Source: UBA1847 sp942492205 (GTDB lineage Bacteria; Pseudomonadota; Gammaproteobacteria; Steroidobacterales; Woeseiaceae). Taken from it: a stretch of DNA of 64,000 nucleotides. Below, in pieces: positions 9,260 to 17,692 of the stretch. A model generated the notes under the pieces. The model was not told where the DNA came from. It was given only the letters and a program-made list of their open reading frames with translations, and ran no database searches. The stretch's first letter is position 1. Each line of letters opens with the position of its first letter. The stretch is taken from contig CALODT010000001.1 in NCBI GenBank assembly GCA_942492205.1, positions 1,302,001-1,366,000 of the forward strand. Reading direction: 5' to 3'. A program made the translations under genes and the position numbers.

Positions 9260-10381
9260 TCAGTCCAGGGCGGCTTGCGGGTTCGTAGCGCCGATAATAG
9301 CGTCGGAAAGCGGCTCCGACGGCGGCTTACCCGCCAGCCTCTGTATTTCGTAGCTGACCGGCAGACCATCCCGCATCCGCTGGGTGCCTTCAACGACGAT
9401 CACGTCGCCATCGTTCAGTGCCCCGTCGATCAGCACGCGACCTTCACGTCGCTGAACGATTCGCACGGGAACTTTTGCTGCGGCACCATTGACAACAGAC
9501 CAGACGTAGGCGCCGTCAGCTCCCCAATGAACGCCGATTTCTGAAACGACAGCGAAGAGCTCTCCCTGAACGTCAATACGCGCACGGAAACTCATTCCCG
9601 GCCGCAACGAGTCGTCGTCATTGTCGACCCGTGCACGAGCGACAAAAGTCCGGTTCTGCGGATCAATACGGCTGCCGATATCCACGACTTCGCCGACGAC
9701 TACGGGCGACCTGCCATTCCAGGTCTCGAGCTGCACCTGGTCGCCAACGTTCAATTCACCAATGAATGCCTCGGGGATATCGAAACTGACAAACAGTGAG
9801 CTGCGATCATCCAGCGTGGTGATCTGGGTGTTGGTCGTTACCCGATCGCCCGGGTCGACGTCGGTACTGCCAACATAGCCGTCGAACACCGCTTCGATGG
9901 TCCTGTCATCGAGAGCAAGACGAGCGCGCTCCAGTTCCACGCGGGCGGTTTCCGCGGCTGTGCGCGCGGCATCGAGGGCGGTCGGCAGCACGGCGCCACT
10001 GCCTGCGGAGCGCTTGTACCGACCATACAGTCGCTCGGCATCTTCCAGTCGCAGCTCCGCTACCCGAACCGCGAGTTTTTCTTCTCGGCTGTCGAGTTCG
10101 ACCAGAATGTCGCCGGCCTTCACGGCCTGACCGGGCTCGAAGTTGACGGATACCACCTCGCCGGACGTCGGCGCATAAAGCTCGGCGGAGAGCCTGGCAC
10201 GCGAGGTGCCGACGGCTTCAACGCGGGTCCGCTCGCGCTCGAACTTGAGGACTTCGGCGAGTACCCGAACCTCGGCCGGAGCCGGGCGTTCGCCGCGATC
10301 AGCGGGCTCGGAGGTGTCCGAACAGCCGGCGGAAATCAGCAATACCAGAGCCGCGAAGACGCTTTGTTGGAATCTAGACAT
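9260..10381 (-). CDS. RND efflux periplasmic adaptor (membrane fusion protein), lipoprotein
   Basis: A 373-residue membrane-fusion adaptor linking the RND permease to an outer-membrane channel. The N-terminus is a lipoprotein signal with lipobox ISAGC (Cys20). The biotinyl-lipoyl-like half motif LYAPTSGEVVSVNFEPGQAVKAG (about 68-90) is followed by an alpha-helical hairpin rich in Ala/Arg/Glu (about 100-155). The second lipoyl half AVFDGYVGSTDVDPGDRV follows, and then the beta-barrel domain with SFDIPEAFIGELNVGD and RTFVARARVDNDDDSLRPGM. It is the first gene of the pump operon, upstream of the permease. Export substrate unknown. Confidence 0.93.
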   Translation of the reverse strand: MSRFQQSVFAALVLLISAGCSDTSEPADRGERPAPAEVRVLAEVLKFERERTRVEAVGTSRARLSAELYAPTSGEVVSVNFEPGQAVKAGDILVELDSREEKLAVRVAELRLEDAERLYGRYKRSAGSGAVLPTALDAARTAAETARVELERARLALDDRTIEAVFDGYVGSTDVDPGDRVTTNTQITTLDDRSSLFVSFDIPEAFIGELNVGDQVQLETWNGRSPVVVGEVVDIGSRIDPQNRTFVARARVDNDDDSLRPGMSFRARIDVQGELFAVVSEIGVHWGADGAYVWSVVNGAAAKVPVRIVQRREGRVLIDGALNDGDVIVVEGTQRMRDGLPVSYEIQRLAGKPPSEPLSDAIIGATNPQAALD

Positions 10382-10486
10382 CCACCGATTATACGGCGTA
10401 TGACAGGCTGAAAACCGCCCAAACTGCAGAAATCGGTAGGCCGAGACATCTTGTTACAGATGCCCTGGATGTCCCGCCGTCGCTGC

Positions 10487-11230
10487 TCAGGGCTTACGAA
10501 ACAGCATTGTAAAGCGGTCAGTGTTACCGCTGACCGAGCGGCGCCCGACTTCGTATTCCAGTTCGTCATCGGCGCGATAGTGCAGGTCGGTGTAGTCAAC
10601 AAACTCGAATCCCTGCTGCAGCATTTCCTTGATGACCAGCACCGGATCGATTCGGCGCCGATTCTCACTGTTCGGCGGCTCCATGTGGCGCATCGTATGA
10701 TCAACGACGCCGTAAAGACCGCCGCTCTTGAGGGCCTTGAAGACCTGCCGGTTCATCATTGCCCGGGATTCCGGGTCGAAGTTGTGCAGGTTGCGAAACG
10801 TAAGCACCATATCCAGGTTCGAAACGCCGAAGTCAAAATCGTCCATTGCATAGAAGCGGCTGCCTTCCGGCCGCCTGATGTTCTCGTTGGTTTCGAGCAC
10901 TTCGACCTTTTCGAAGCCGGGTTCTGTCAACACGCCTTCCTGCAGGCGTCGCGTGCCAATCGCCACGTAGAGCTTACCGTTGTCGGCGAGCACCGGCGCC
11001 AGGACTCGCGTATACCAACCGCCGCCTGGAATGAGCTCGAGGACACGCATATTGTCCTTGAGGCCGAAGAAATTCAGGGTGTCCAGCGGCCGGCGGTTGC
11101 GGTCTCGGTCGCGATCCGCCGCCGGGCGCGATTCAGCAGCCAGTGCCGCTTCGACCTTGGCATCAATCTCATGAGCGGCATAGGCCGTGCTCGCCAGGAC
11201 CATCAGTGTCAATGTAATTAGTACTCTCAA
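10487..11230 (-). CDS. Exported class I SAM-dependent methyltransferase-like protein
   Basis: A 247-residue protein from TTG 11230, chosen because GGAG lies 8 bases upstream and the frame then begins with a clean signal peptide (LRVLITLTLMVLASTAYA, cut before AHE). After that comes a Rossmann methyltransferase core with motif I ELIPGGGWYT, then VEVLETNENIRRPEGS and MDDFDFGVSNLDMVLTFRNLHN. The end, with SGNTDRFTMLFRKP, matches the predicted methyltransferases of COG4798. These are curious in carrying export signals although SAM is cytoplasmic. The real substrate is unknown. Upstream it diverges from the DUF2779 gene, with overlapping 5' regions. Confidence 0.8.
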   Translation of the reverse strand: MRVLITLTLMVLASTAYAAHEIDAKVEAALAAESRPAADRDRDRNRRPLDTLNFFGLKDNMRVLELIPGGGWYTRVLAPVLADNGKLYVAIGTRRLQEGVLTEPGFEKVEVLETNENIRRPEGSRFYAMDDFDFGVSNLDMVLTFRNLHNFDPESRAMMNRQVFKALKSGGLYGVVDHTMRHMEPPNSENRRRIDPVLVIKEMLQQGFEFVDYTDLHYRADDELEYEVGRRSVSGNTDRFTMLFRKP

Positions 11231-11309
11231 GGATCTACTCCGGTAGTCGGGGAAGCGCGGATAGTAGCATCGACATCGGTCGCCCCGGTACTGCTGTATT
11301 ATCGGGCGA

Positions 11310-12800
11310 ATGGCACAGAGACCACCCCAGCTGTCCAAGTCGCGGCTCCTGTCAGCCTGGCAGTGTCCGAAAAAACTGTTTCTCGAAACATTCCGGCCAG
11401 AGCTGGCGGTCTACAGCGCTCAGACCGAAGCGCTATTCGCGACGGGGCACCAGGTCGGTGACATTGCCGAGGCTCTGTATGGCACCGCGCAATCCGTCGT
11501 AATTCCGTTCAATCGCCGGACCGACGTGATGCTGAGCGAGACGGATGCACTTCTGCATGCCGGTGCAAGCTTCCCGATCTTCGAGGCGACGTTTCGATTC
11601 GAGGGTGTGCTGGTGCGAGTTGACGTGCTGCTGCCTGATGGCGATCGCTGGCGGGCCATCGAGGTCAAGGCGGGGACGTCGGTCAAGGATCATTACGTTC
11701 TTGATTGCGCTATCCAGGATTGGGTCATGCGACAGGTCAACCTGCCGCTAAGCTCGATTTCGCTCGCCCACATTGACAACCAGTTCGTATACCCGGGAGG
11801 CAGCGATTACGACGGCCTGTTGACGGAGGTCGATCTGACCGGCGAAGTACGGACCGTCGAGCCAACCGTAGACACGCTGGTCGAGCGAGCGCGAGCCGCA
11901 GTGACTGGTGAGATGCCAGAGGTGCAGGTCGGTGCCCATTGCAGCAAACCCTACGATTGCCCGTTTGTCGATTTCTGCTGGCCAACCGACGCCGAGTACC
12001 CGATCTCGGGTCTCGGCGGCAGCAAGGCGAAGCTTGGCAACTACGTGGCGATGGGTCATGCCGACATACGCGACGTTGATGCGTCGGGTATCACTTCTGC
12101 AACGCAGGCGCGCATTCACCGGGTCACGCAAAGTGGCGAGCCCGAGGTTATCGATGGGGCGCGCAAGGCGCTCGAGCTCCTGCCATTCCCACGCTACTAC
12201 CTCGATTTCGAAACCATTGCCCCGGCTGTGCCGTTCTGGCCGGGAACGCGCCCATACGCGGCGGTGCCCGTGCAGTGGTCGTGTCACATTGACGACGGTA
12301 GTGCCGAGCACTTGCACCAGAACATGCGGCATGAGGAGTTTCTCGATTTGTCGGGCGAGCCGCCGATGCACGCTCTAGCCGAGGCGTTGATCCGTTGCCT
12401 GGGCGACGACGGACCCATTGTGGTGTACACCCGCTACGAAGAACGGGTTATCAATTCCCTGATCGACTCGTATCCGGATCTTGCGGACGCGTTGCACGGC
12501 ATTCTGCGTCGCCTGTTCGATCTGCACCCGGTTGTCAAAGCCAACTACTACCATCCGCAGATGCTCGGGTCCTGGTCGATCAAAGCTGTACTGCCGACGA
12601 TTGCGCCGCAAATGGACTATTCGAAGCTCGAGGGCATCAAGGAGGGCAGCGCCGCGTCCAACGGTTTTATTGAAGCCATAGCGCCGACAACGTGCCCGGC
12701 CCGCAGAGTCGAGCTGGAGGAGCAGCTACGGCGTTACTGCAAGTTTGATACGCAGGCTATGGCAGAAATCGTGCGCTTTTTTTGCCGACAAGAGTCCTAG
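11310..12800 (+). CDS. DUF2779 protein: Cas4-like Fe-S nuclease fused to DEDD exonuclease-like domain
   Basis: A 496-residue protein with two nuclease-like modules. The N-terminal half has the PD-(D/E)XK pattern D105 (VRVDVLL) ... E118-V-K120 (AIEVKAG), with a Cys at 19 (QCPKKLF) and three more at 211, 217 and 223 (CSKPYDCPFVDFC). That is the four-cysteine arrangement that holds a 4Fe-4S cluster in Cas4/AddB-type nucleases. The C-terminal DUF2779 half begins YYLDFETI (D299, E301), a DnaQ/RNase-H-fold exonuclease motif I, and ends with RRYCKFDTQAMAEIV, which supplies a further Asp. Seen: the motifs. Known: such proteins occur as orphan genes in many bacteria. Inferred: DNA processing or repair. 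Its stop overlaps the facing cysteine-rich gene by four bases. Confidence 0.82.
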   Translation: MAQRPPQLSKSRLLSAWQCPKKLFLETFRPELAVYSAQTEALFATGHQVGDIAEALYGTAQSVVIPFNRRTDVMLSETDALLHAGASFPIFEATFRFEGVLVRVDVLLPDGDRWRAIEVKAGTSVKDHYVLDCAIQDWVMRQVNLPLSSISLAHIDNQFVYPGGSDYDGLLTEVDLTGEVRTVEPTVDTLVERARAAVTGEMPEVQVGAHCSKPYDCPFVDFCWPTDAEYPISGLGGSKAKLGNYVAMGHADIRDVDASGITSATQARIHRVTQSGEPEVIDGARKALELLPFPRYYLDFETIAPAVPFWPGTRPYAAVPVQWSCHIDDGSAEHLHQNMRHEEFLDLSGEPPMHALAEALIRCLGDDGPIVVYTRYEERVINSLIDSYPDLADALHGILRRLFDLHPVVKANYYHPQMLGSWSIKAVLPTIAPQMDYSKLEGIKEGSAASNGFIEAIAPTTCPARRVELEEQLRRYCKFDTQAMAEIVRFFCRQES

Positions 12801-13186
12801 TGTTCTTCCTGCTCTACGGCTGCGATTGCGGGTTCGACGTGGGGAAGATGATGTTCGCACTCTTCCGTAAGATGCTCTGCATTGCGAATCCAGATGCAGG
12901 TCTCGCAGGTGCAGGTTGTTTCGTCGTGTCGCAACTCGCTGTTCAGGGCCTCGACCAGCTTGATGCCTTCACGCAGTGCGGCACTTAGCGACTCGGTCGA
13001 TTCGTCCTCGACGCTTCTGAAGTCCTGTAAGCAGTTTTGCCAGGTGCAATCGCCGGTCAGGTCGCAATGGTTGCAGCGCTCACCTGTGGCGGCAAACAGG
13101 TTCTTGTGCGGAAAGTTGCCCTCCTCAATCAGCCCTTTCACCAGTAACTTTGGAAAAGTAAGCGCTTCGATTAGCTGCTGTCGCAT
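12797..13186 (-). CDS. Cysteine-rich small protein, unknown function
   Basis: A 129-residue acidic protein with eight cysteines in two clusters: C38, C41, C47, C52 (RCNHCDLTGDCTWQNC) and C92, C94, C97, C110 (CTCETC...C). There is also a His-rich C-terminal tail. The spacing suggests two Zn2+ or Fe-S binding sites. No signal peptide or membrane segment is visible, so it is probably cytoplasmic. I do not recognise the family. It ends four bases inside the stop region of the facing DUF2779 gene. The composition (no stop-poor artefact, balanced hydrophobics such as LIEALTFPKLLVKGLIEEG at the start) supports a real gene. Confidence 0.6.
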   Translation of the reverse strand: MRQQLIEALTFPKLLVKGLIEEGNFPHKNLFAATGERCNHCDLTGDCTWQNCLQDFRSVEDESTESLSAALREGIKLVEALNSELRHDETTCTCETCIWIRNAEHLTEECEHHLPHVEPAIAAVEQEEH

Positions 13187-13283
13187 TGCCGTCTCCTCGT
13201 GACTGTACGTCCATATTAGGCGGATCGCCGGGCTATCTCAATTCGGTTTCTACTGACCTCGGGTTTGCGATTAGAATCACCGC

Positions 13284-13895
13284 ATGGACACCAACCCGCT
13301 GCTGGCCCGACGAGTTATTTCCTTGAAGGAACGGCTGCAAAAGTCCCTGCTAGTCGTACTGCTGACGGCGGTCGCTGTCGGCGGGATCTGGATCTACGCC
13401 GGCGCGTCACGAGATATTGCGCCGCGCTTTGCGTTGTTGATGGCCGCAGCTGCAGCGCTTGGAACTATCGTGTCGGCGCTGTTTCTGTTCAAAAAATACG
13501 AGTCGGCACAGACCAAGGAAGAGGCTCGCTTCGTGCGGCGTCGAATCGATGACGACCGAAAAGGCAGTGGCTGGCTCGGGCGACTCACCTACACTTTTGC
13601 GCGGTTCCTGACCGGGGTCGTTGTAGTGGTCGGCCTGCTGATCACGCTGGGTGGGGTAGGTGTGCTGGCGCTGCAGGTCTACGGGTACCTGAAGACCGGC
13701 GGCTGGCAGTCCGTGTCACTACAGAGCGTTGCTGTGGCTTATGTTCCCTGGCTAAACAATCCACAGTCCTGGTTTGGCCTGCACCAGATTGTCCGCCGGG
13801 CAGCTGACCTGCTGCCATTGTCGCTGGCGCTGGTCGTGCTTGGCTGGATGATAGCGGGGTTCGGCTCAGCACTGCGACATCGTGTATCGAGATAG
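13284..13895 (+). CDS. Four-helix inner-membrane protein, unknown function
   Basis: A 203-residue protein with four clear hydrophobic segments: about 21-39 (SLLVVLLTAVAVGGIWIYA), 47-68 (FALLMAAAAALGTIVSALFLF), 111-134 (TGVVVVVGLLITLGGVGVLAL) and 178-196 (LPLSLALVVLGWMIAGFGS). A charged cytoplasmic-looking loop RRRIDDDRKG lies between the second and third. No enzymatic motif is visible and I do not recognise a family. It is alone on its strand and converges with the AAA+/FHA gene, with only about 50 bases between them. Confidence 0.6.
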   Translation: MDTNPLLARRVISLKERLQKSLLVVLLTAVAVGGIWIYAGASRDIAPRFALLMAAAAALGTIVSALFLFKKYESAQTKEEARFVRRRIDDDRKGSGWLGRLTYTFARFLTGVVVVVGLLITLGGVGVLALQVYGYLKTGGWQSVSLQSVAVAYVPWLNNPQSWFGLHQIVRRAADLLPLSLALVVLGWMIAGFGSALRHRVSR

Positions 13896-13947
13896 ATTGT
13901 GTCGCGGATGACTTGCGACTTTCGCATGACCGAGTCGTGTTGCTGCG

Positions 13948-15924
13948 CTAGCCGCGACGCGGACGAAGCTCGAAGTCTCCGATCGCTATCGTGTCGTCGG
14001 GATTGAGATCGCAGCGGGTAATCTTCTTGGTGTTGACGATAGTACCGTTATAGCTGCGCAAGTCTTCAATACTGGCTCGATCACCCGACAGGAAAACCAG
14101 CGCATGGTGGCGGCTGACGAACTTGCTCTTCAGGCAGATCTCGCAGTCGTCGCCCCGGCCAACCATGAGTCGCGTCAGGCCCTTGTTTAGCGCCACCACG
14201 TGATCCGGCTGACCGTTTCTGAAGACCTCAAATTCCGAAATAGTGCCGACATAGGCATTCGGATCAGGCGGAGCTTCAGCACCGCGCGTGCTTGTCACCT
14301 CGGCGGCGAGCTGTGCCTGGGTTGCAGTGACCTCCTCGACATACTCATCGAGCTCACCCTGTAGTTCCTTCAGGTACATCTCCTTTCCCGCCATTTCCTG
14401 TTCAAGCCTGTCGACCTCTTCCGCCTTGGTGCGGATCGATTCGTTCTCCTTCTCGAGCTTCGCCACACAGCGCTCGAGCCGCGAGATTTCCTTGTCCTGT
14501 GCCTTCTGTGCCCGCCTGGACTGCGTCGTGCTTTTCTTTTGCTCGCTCTTCAATTCGCGCACCGATTCCTGCAGCTCAGACTTGCGACGCTCCAGTCTGC
14601 GCAATCGTCGATCGACCTTTGCAAGCTCGCTATGTGCTTTTTTTGCGATACTTTTCTCCGTTTGAAGCTCATCCAGCATTTCGATGTTGCGCTGCTCGGT
14701 TTGCTGCAGCTTGTCCTTGAGCTTCTGACGTTTTTCCTCGCTGTCCTGCGCCTTCCCTTCTGCCTGTGCCAGCTCCTTTGCCTGTTGTTCGATCTTGCCG
14801 ATCAGGGCCTTTATGTCCGAGTCCCGTGCGTCGACGTCCAGCAAGATGTTCTCAGTCCGGGTTTTTGATGCGTCGAGTTCGGCTGTGAGTCGACTCAGCT
14901 GCGCAAGGAGCGTGTCAACGTCAACGTTTGTCGGCTCGACGCCCGCCGCAAAATCCGCCGCTGCCTGCTGCGGAGGCGATTCTCGCTGAAAGATTCGTTC
15001 TTCAACGGTCAGCTCCGGCGAAGCAGGTATGCCTGGCTGGTCCGACTTCCGTCGGCCCTGACCGGCAACCGGCAGTACGTGTGGCACAAACCCCTGTTCA
15101 TCGGCAACTTTGCGCGCGAGAGCTTCGTTGAGTATGCGCGTCTTTTGGGCCAGTGCCGCAGCGAGCAGTGAGTTGCAGAAGCGGTTGATTCGGCGCGGGT
15201 TGCCGCCCGAAAAACGGTGAATGAGGGGACGAGTCTCGGCGACCAGCTTGGCGGACTCGGAGCCGCCCGCAAGCCGTAAGCGATGTCGAACGTAGTCGTC
15301 CGTTTCTTGCTCAGAAAAAGCACGGATGCTGAAGTCGACCCGATTCGCCAGTTTCAGCAGGCTCATCGCCGGAGAGGCCATGATGCGTGCGAGCTCGGCA
15401 TTGCCTGACAGTACGAGGCTTATCACGTTGTCGCCTTGAACCGATATGTCAGCGAGCCAGCGCAGCTGTTCGAGAACGGATGGGCTGACGTGCTGGGCAT
15501 TGTCGATGATTACCAGCACGGGATCGCCGGCACGACCACGATGCAGAAGGAACTCCCGGGCGATATGCTGTAGCTCGTTCAGATTTCCACTGATGTCGTT
15601 GAAGCCCAGTTGCCGTAGCAGGCCGCAATAGAACGCATTGGGATCGGCACACTTCTCGTCAAAAGTCGCGTACGAGGTTTCCTCGTCGAGGCTGGCAATA
15701 TACCTGTTAAGCAGGGTTGTCTTGCCTGAGCCCTCGGCTCCGCTTAGCACCAGCAGGTAGCCCGCCCGCTCGGTCGCGTTACAGAGATGCGCGTACAGCA
15801 GTGAATATTGCTCCGCGTGAAATAGCTCGATCGGTTCGGATACTCGTGCAAAAGGTGCCCGATTCATACCGAAGAACTCGAGATATGTCGGTGCCGCTGC
15901 AGGACTTTCCAAGGCTTTCGCCAC
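13948..15924 (-). CDS. ExeA-type AAA+ ATPase with coiled coil and C-terminal FHA domain
   Basis: A 658-residue three-part protein. Residues about 13-270 are an ExeA/GspA/MshM-like AAA+ ATPase: an N-terminal YLEFFGMNRAPF signature, Walker A GAEGSGKTT (62-70), Walker B VLVIIDNAQ (about 135-143), and the sensor region SGGNPRRINRFCN. Residues about 345-545 are a long Lys/Glu-rich coiled coil. The C-terminus is a forkhead-associated domain with VGRGDDCEIC, FVSRHHA and NGTIV, so the key Arg, Ser, His and Asn of phosphothreonine binding are present. No membrane helix or peptidoglycan-binding domain is seen, unlike ExeA. The start is GTG 15924 behind a strong GGGGAAGG site. A role in positioning or assembling an envelope machine under Ser/Thr phosphorylation is inference. 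Confidence 0.85.
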   Translation of the reverse strand: MAKALESPAAAPTYLEFFGMNRAPFARVSEPIELFHAEQYSLLYAHLCNATERAGYLLVLSGAEGSGKTTLLNRYIASLDEETSYATFDEKCADPNAFYCGLLRQLGFNDISGNLNELQHIAREFLLHRGRAGDPVLVIIDNAQHVSPSVLEQLRWLADISVQGDNVISLVLSGNAELARIMASPAMSLLKLANRVDFSIRAFSEQETDDYVRHRLRLAGGSESAKLVAETRPLIHRFSGGNPRRINRFCNSLLAAALAQKTRILNEALARKVADEQGFVPHVLPVAGQGRRKSDQPGIPASPELTVEERIFQRESPPQQAAADFAAGVEPTNVDVDTLLAQLSRLTAELDASKTRTENILLDVDARDSDIKALIGKIEQQAKELAQAEGKAQDSEEKRQKLKDKLQQTEQRNIEMLDELQTEKSIAKKAHSELAKVDRRLRRLERRKSELQESVRELKSEQKKSTTQSRRAQKAQDKEISRLERCVAKLEKENESIRTKAEEVDRLEQEMAGKEMYLKELQGELDEYVEEVTATQAQLAAEVTSTRGAEAPPDPNAYVGTISEFEVFRNGQPDHVVALNKGLTRLMVGRGDDCEICLKSKFVSRHHALVFLSGDRASIEDLRSYNGTIVNTKKITRCDLNPDDTIAIGDFELRPRRG

Positions 15925-16272
15925 GCACCTTCCCCTTTTATTTTTTATTTCTTATTGTCCGGGAGGTTGCCGGTTCTGTAATGTCCGCGGGATTGGGCGC
16001 TCTCGTCGACCGCCCACCCACTGACGGGTGCATTGATATTTTTATACATAATCCATGATGATTGGAAGCGTTTATCACGAATTCGTTAAGGAAGCATCGT
16101 AAGCCATTGAAAAAAAAGATTATCTGTTGGACGAACCTGTCGATGCTGACAGGCTGGCAAGACAATTGCGCGGCAAATAGTAGCGTCAGAAGCGACCGAG
16201 AGACAGGGCAGGATGGTCGCTGTGCCGCGCAGACAGGGCCCGTATCGGAAGCGCTCGATTAAAGGAAAAACC
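15925..16272. other. Intergenic region, no gene seen
   Basis: About 350 bases between the divergent AAA+/FHA and aldo/keto reductase genes. It is AT-rich next to the AAA+ gene (T runs at 15934-15954, which become A-rich in that gene's leader). A short hairpin CCTGTC/GACAGG lies at about 16137-16154. It should contain two divergent promoters. I see no reading frame with protein-like composition and no tRNA-like fold. Confidence 0.4.
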
Positions 16273-17238
16273 ATGAACTATCGTCATCTAGGCAAGGCCG
16301 GTCTGCAGGTCAGCGAACTCTCGCTGGGCTCTTGGGTCACGTTCCATACCCAGGCGGGGGTCGATGCCACCGTCGAGATGATGCGTGCGGCCTTCGAGGC
16401 TGGCGTCAACTTTTTCGATAACGCCGAGAATTACGCGGCCGGGATGTCGGAAGAAGTGATGGGAGCGGCGCTGAAACGGCTGGGATGGCGGCGCGGCAGC
16501 TACCTGGTGTCAACCAAGCTCTTCTGGGGCCTGCACCCGACGCCGAACGAGCAGAATACGCTGAACCGCAAGTACCTGCTCGAGGGTATCGATGGTTCGC
16601 TGCGGCGTCTTGATCTCGATTACGTCGATCTGCTTTATTGCCACCGTGCCGACCCGACGACACCGATCGAGGAAACGGTCTGGGCGATGCATAACATCGT
16701 AGAACGCGGCAAAGCGTTGTACTGGGGCACTTCCGAATGGGACGCGGCGGATATCGTCAGCGCAATCGACATTGCCGAGCGCCATCATCTTCACAAGCCA
16801 GTTGTGGAGCAGCCGGTCTACAACCTGTTCCAGCGTCATCGTTTCGGCAATGAATACGATCGCGTTTACAAACAGCTTGGTTATGGATCAACGACCTGGA
16901 GTCCGCTGGCCTCAGGGCTGTTGACGGGCAAGTACAACGACGGCGTGCCAAGTGACAGTCGAGGCGCGCTCGAGGGCTATGAGTGGCTGCGAGCCGAACT
17001 CACCAATGCCGAGCGACTGGCAATGGTCTCTGCACTGCAGCCACTCGCCGCCGAGATGGGTGCCTCGCTCGCCCAGTTCTCGATCGCCTGGTGCCTTAAG
17101 AATCCCGATGTCAGTACCGTGATAACGGGGGCCAGCCGGGTACAACAGATTCACGAGAACATGAAAGCGCTCGATTTCGTGGATGCTTTTACGCCCGATC
17201 TCATGCAAGAGATCGATCGCATCTTCGGCCTGGCATAG
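16273..17238 (+). CDS. Aldo/keto reductase (Kv-beta / YghZ-like)
   Basis: A 321-residue NADPH-dependent aldo/keto reductase of the Kv-beta-subunit-like branch. Start ATG 16273 follows AAAGGAAAAACC, a good ribosome site. In-frame codons upstream lack one. The catalytic tetrad is visible: Asp and Tyr in FDNAENYAAG, Lys in VSTKLFWG and His in LYCHRADPT. The NADPH-binding end has VSTVITGASRVQQIHENMKAL. It would reduce small aldehydes or ketones in the cytoplasm; the substrate is not readable. The next gene, a cytosine-deaminase-like enzyme, starts one base after this stop, so they are cotranscribed. Confidence 0.9.
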   Translation: MNYRHLGKAGLQVSELSLGSWVTFHTQAGVDATVEMMRAAFEAGVNFFDNAENYAAGMSEEVMGAALKRLGWRRGSYLVSTKLFWGLHPTPNEQNTLNRKYLLEGIDGSLRRLDLDYVDLLYCHRADPTTPIEETVWAMHNIVERGKALYWGTSEWDAADIVSAIDIAERHHLHKPVVEQPVYNLFQRHRFGNEYDRVYKQLGYGSTTWSPLASGLLTGKYNDGVPSDSRGALEGYEWLRAELTNAERLAMVSALQPLAAEMGASLAQFSIAWCLKNPDVSTVITGASRVQQIHENMKALDFVDAFTPDLMQEIDRIFGLA

Positions 17239-17239
17239 C

Positions 17240-17680
17240 GTGGACAAGTTCCTGGTCGCTGCCATCGAAGAGGCGCAGAACAGCGCGAAGGCTGGTGGCG
17301 TTCCTATCGGTTCGGTGCTGGTAATCGACAATCGAATCGTCGGCCGCGGGCATAATCAGCGCGTGCAAAAGGGCAGTGCAGTTTTGCATGCAGAGATGGA
17401 CTGCCTTGAAAACGCCGGACGATTGAAGGCATCCGATTACAGGAACGCCGTGTTGTACACGACGCTTTCGCCGTGCGACATGTGCAGTGGTGCCATCCTG
17501 CTGTACGGTATTCAAAAAGTCGTGGTCGGCGAAAATCGCAGTTTCAAGGGTCCGGAAGCGTACCTGAGCTCGCGTGGCGTGCAGCTCGACGTCCTCGACG
17601 ACGAAACGTGCCGAGCAATGATGAGTGACTTCATTTCGTCTCATCCGTCGCTGTGGCGGGAAGATATCGGTGAAACCTGA
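17240..17680 (+). CDS. Cytosine deaminase-like enzyme, yeast Fcy1 type
   Basis: A 146-residue zinc deaminase of the cytidine-deaminase superfamily. It follows the Saccharomyces Fcy1 pattern closely: HAEMDCLENAGR (zinc ligand His50, proton shuttle Glu52), LYTTLSPCDMCSGAILLYGI (Cys79 and Cys82), VVGENRSFKG, and the C-terminal WREDIGE that closes the Fcy1 active site. His, Glu and both Cys keep the same relative spacing as Fcy1 His62, Glu64, Cys91 and Cys94. The likely reaction is cytosine to uracil plus ammonia (pyrimidine salvage), though other nucleobases are possible. Start GTG 17240 is one base after the reductase stop. Databases usually call such proteins nucleoside deaminase. Confidence 0.82.
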   Translation: MDKFLVAAIEEAQNSAKAGGVPIGSVLVIDNRIVGRGHNQRVQKGSAVLHAEMDCLENAGRLKASDYRNAVLYTTLSPCDMCSGAILLYGIQKVVVGENRSFKGPEAYLSSRGVQLDVLDDETCRAMMSDFISSHPSLWREDIGET

Positions 17681-17692
17681 GCGGCGGCCGAC

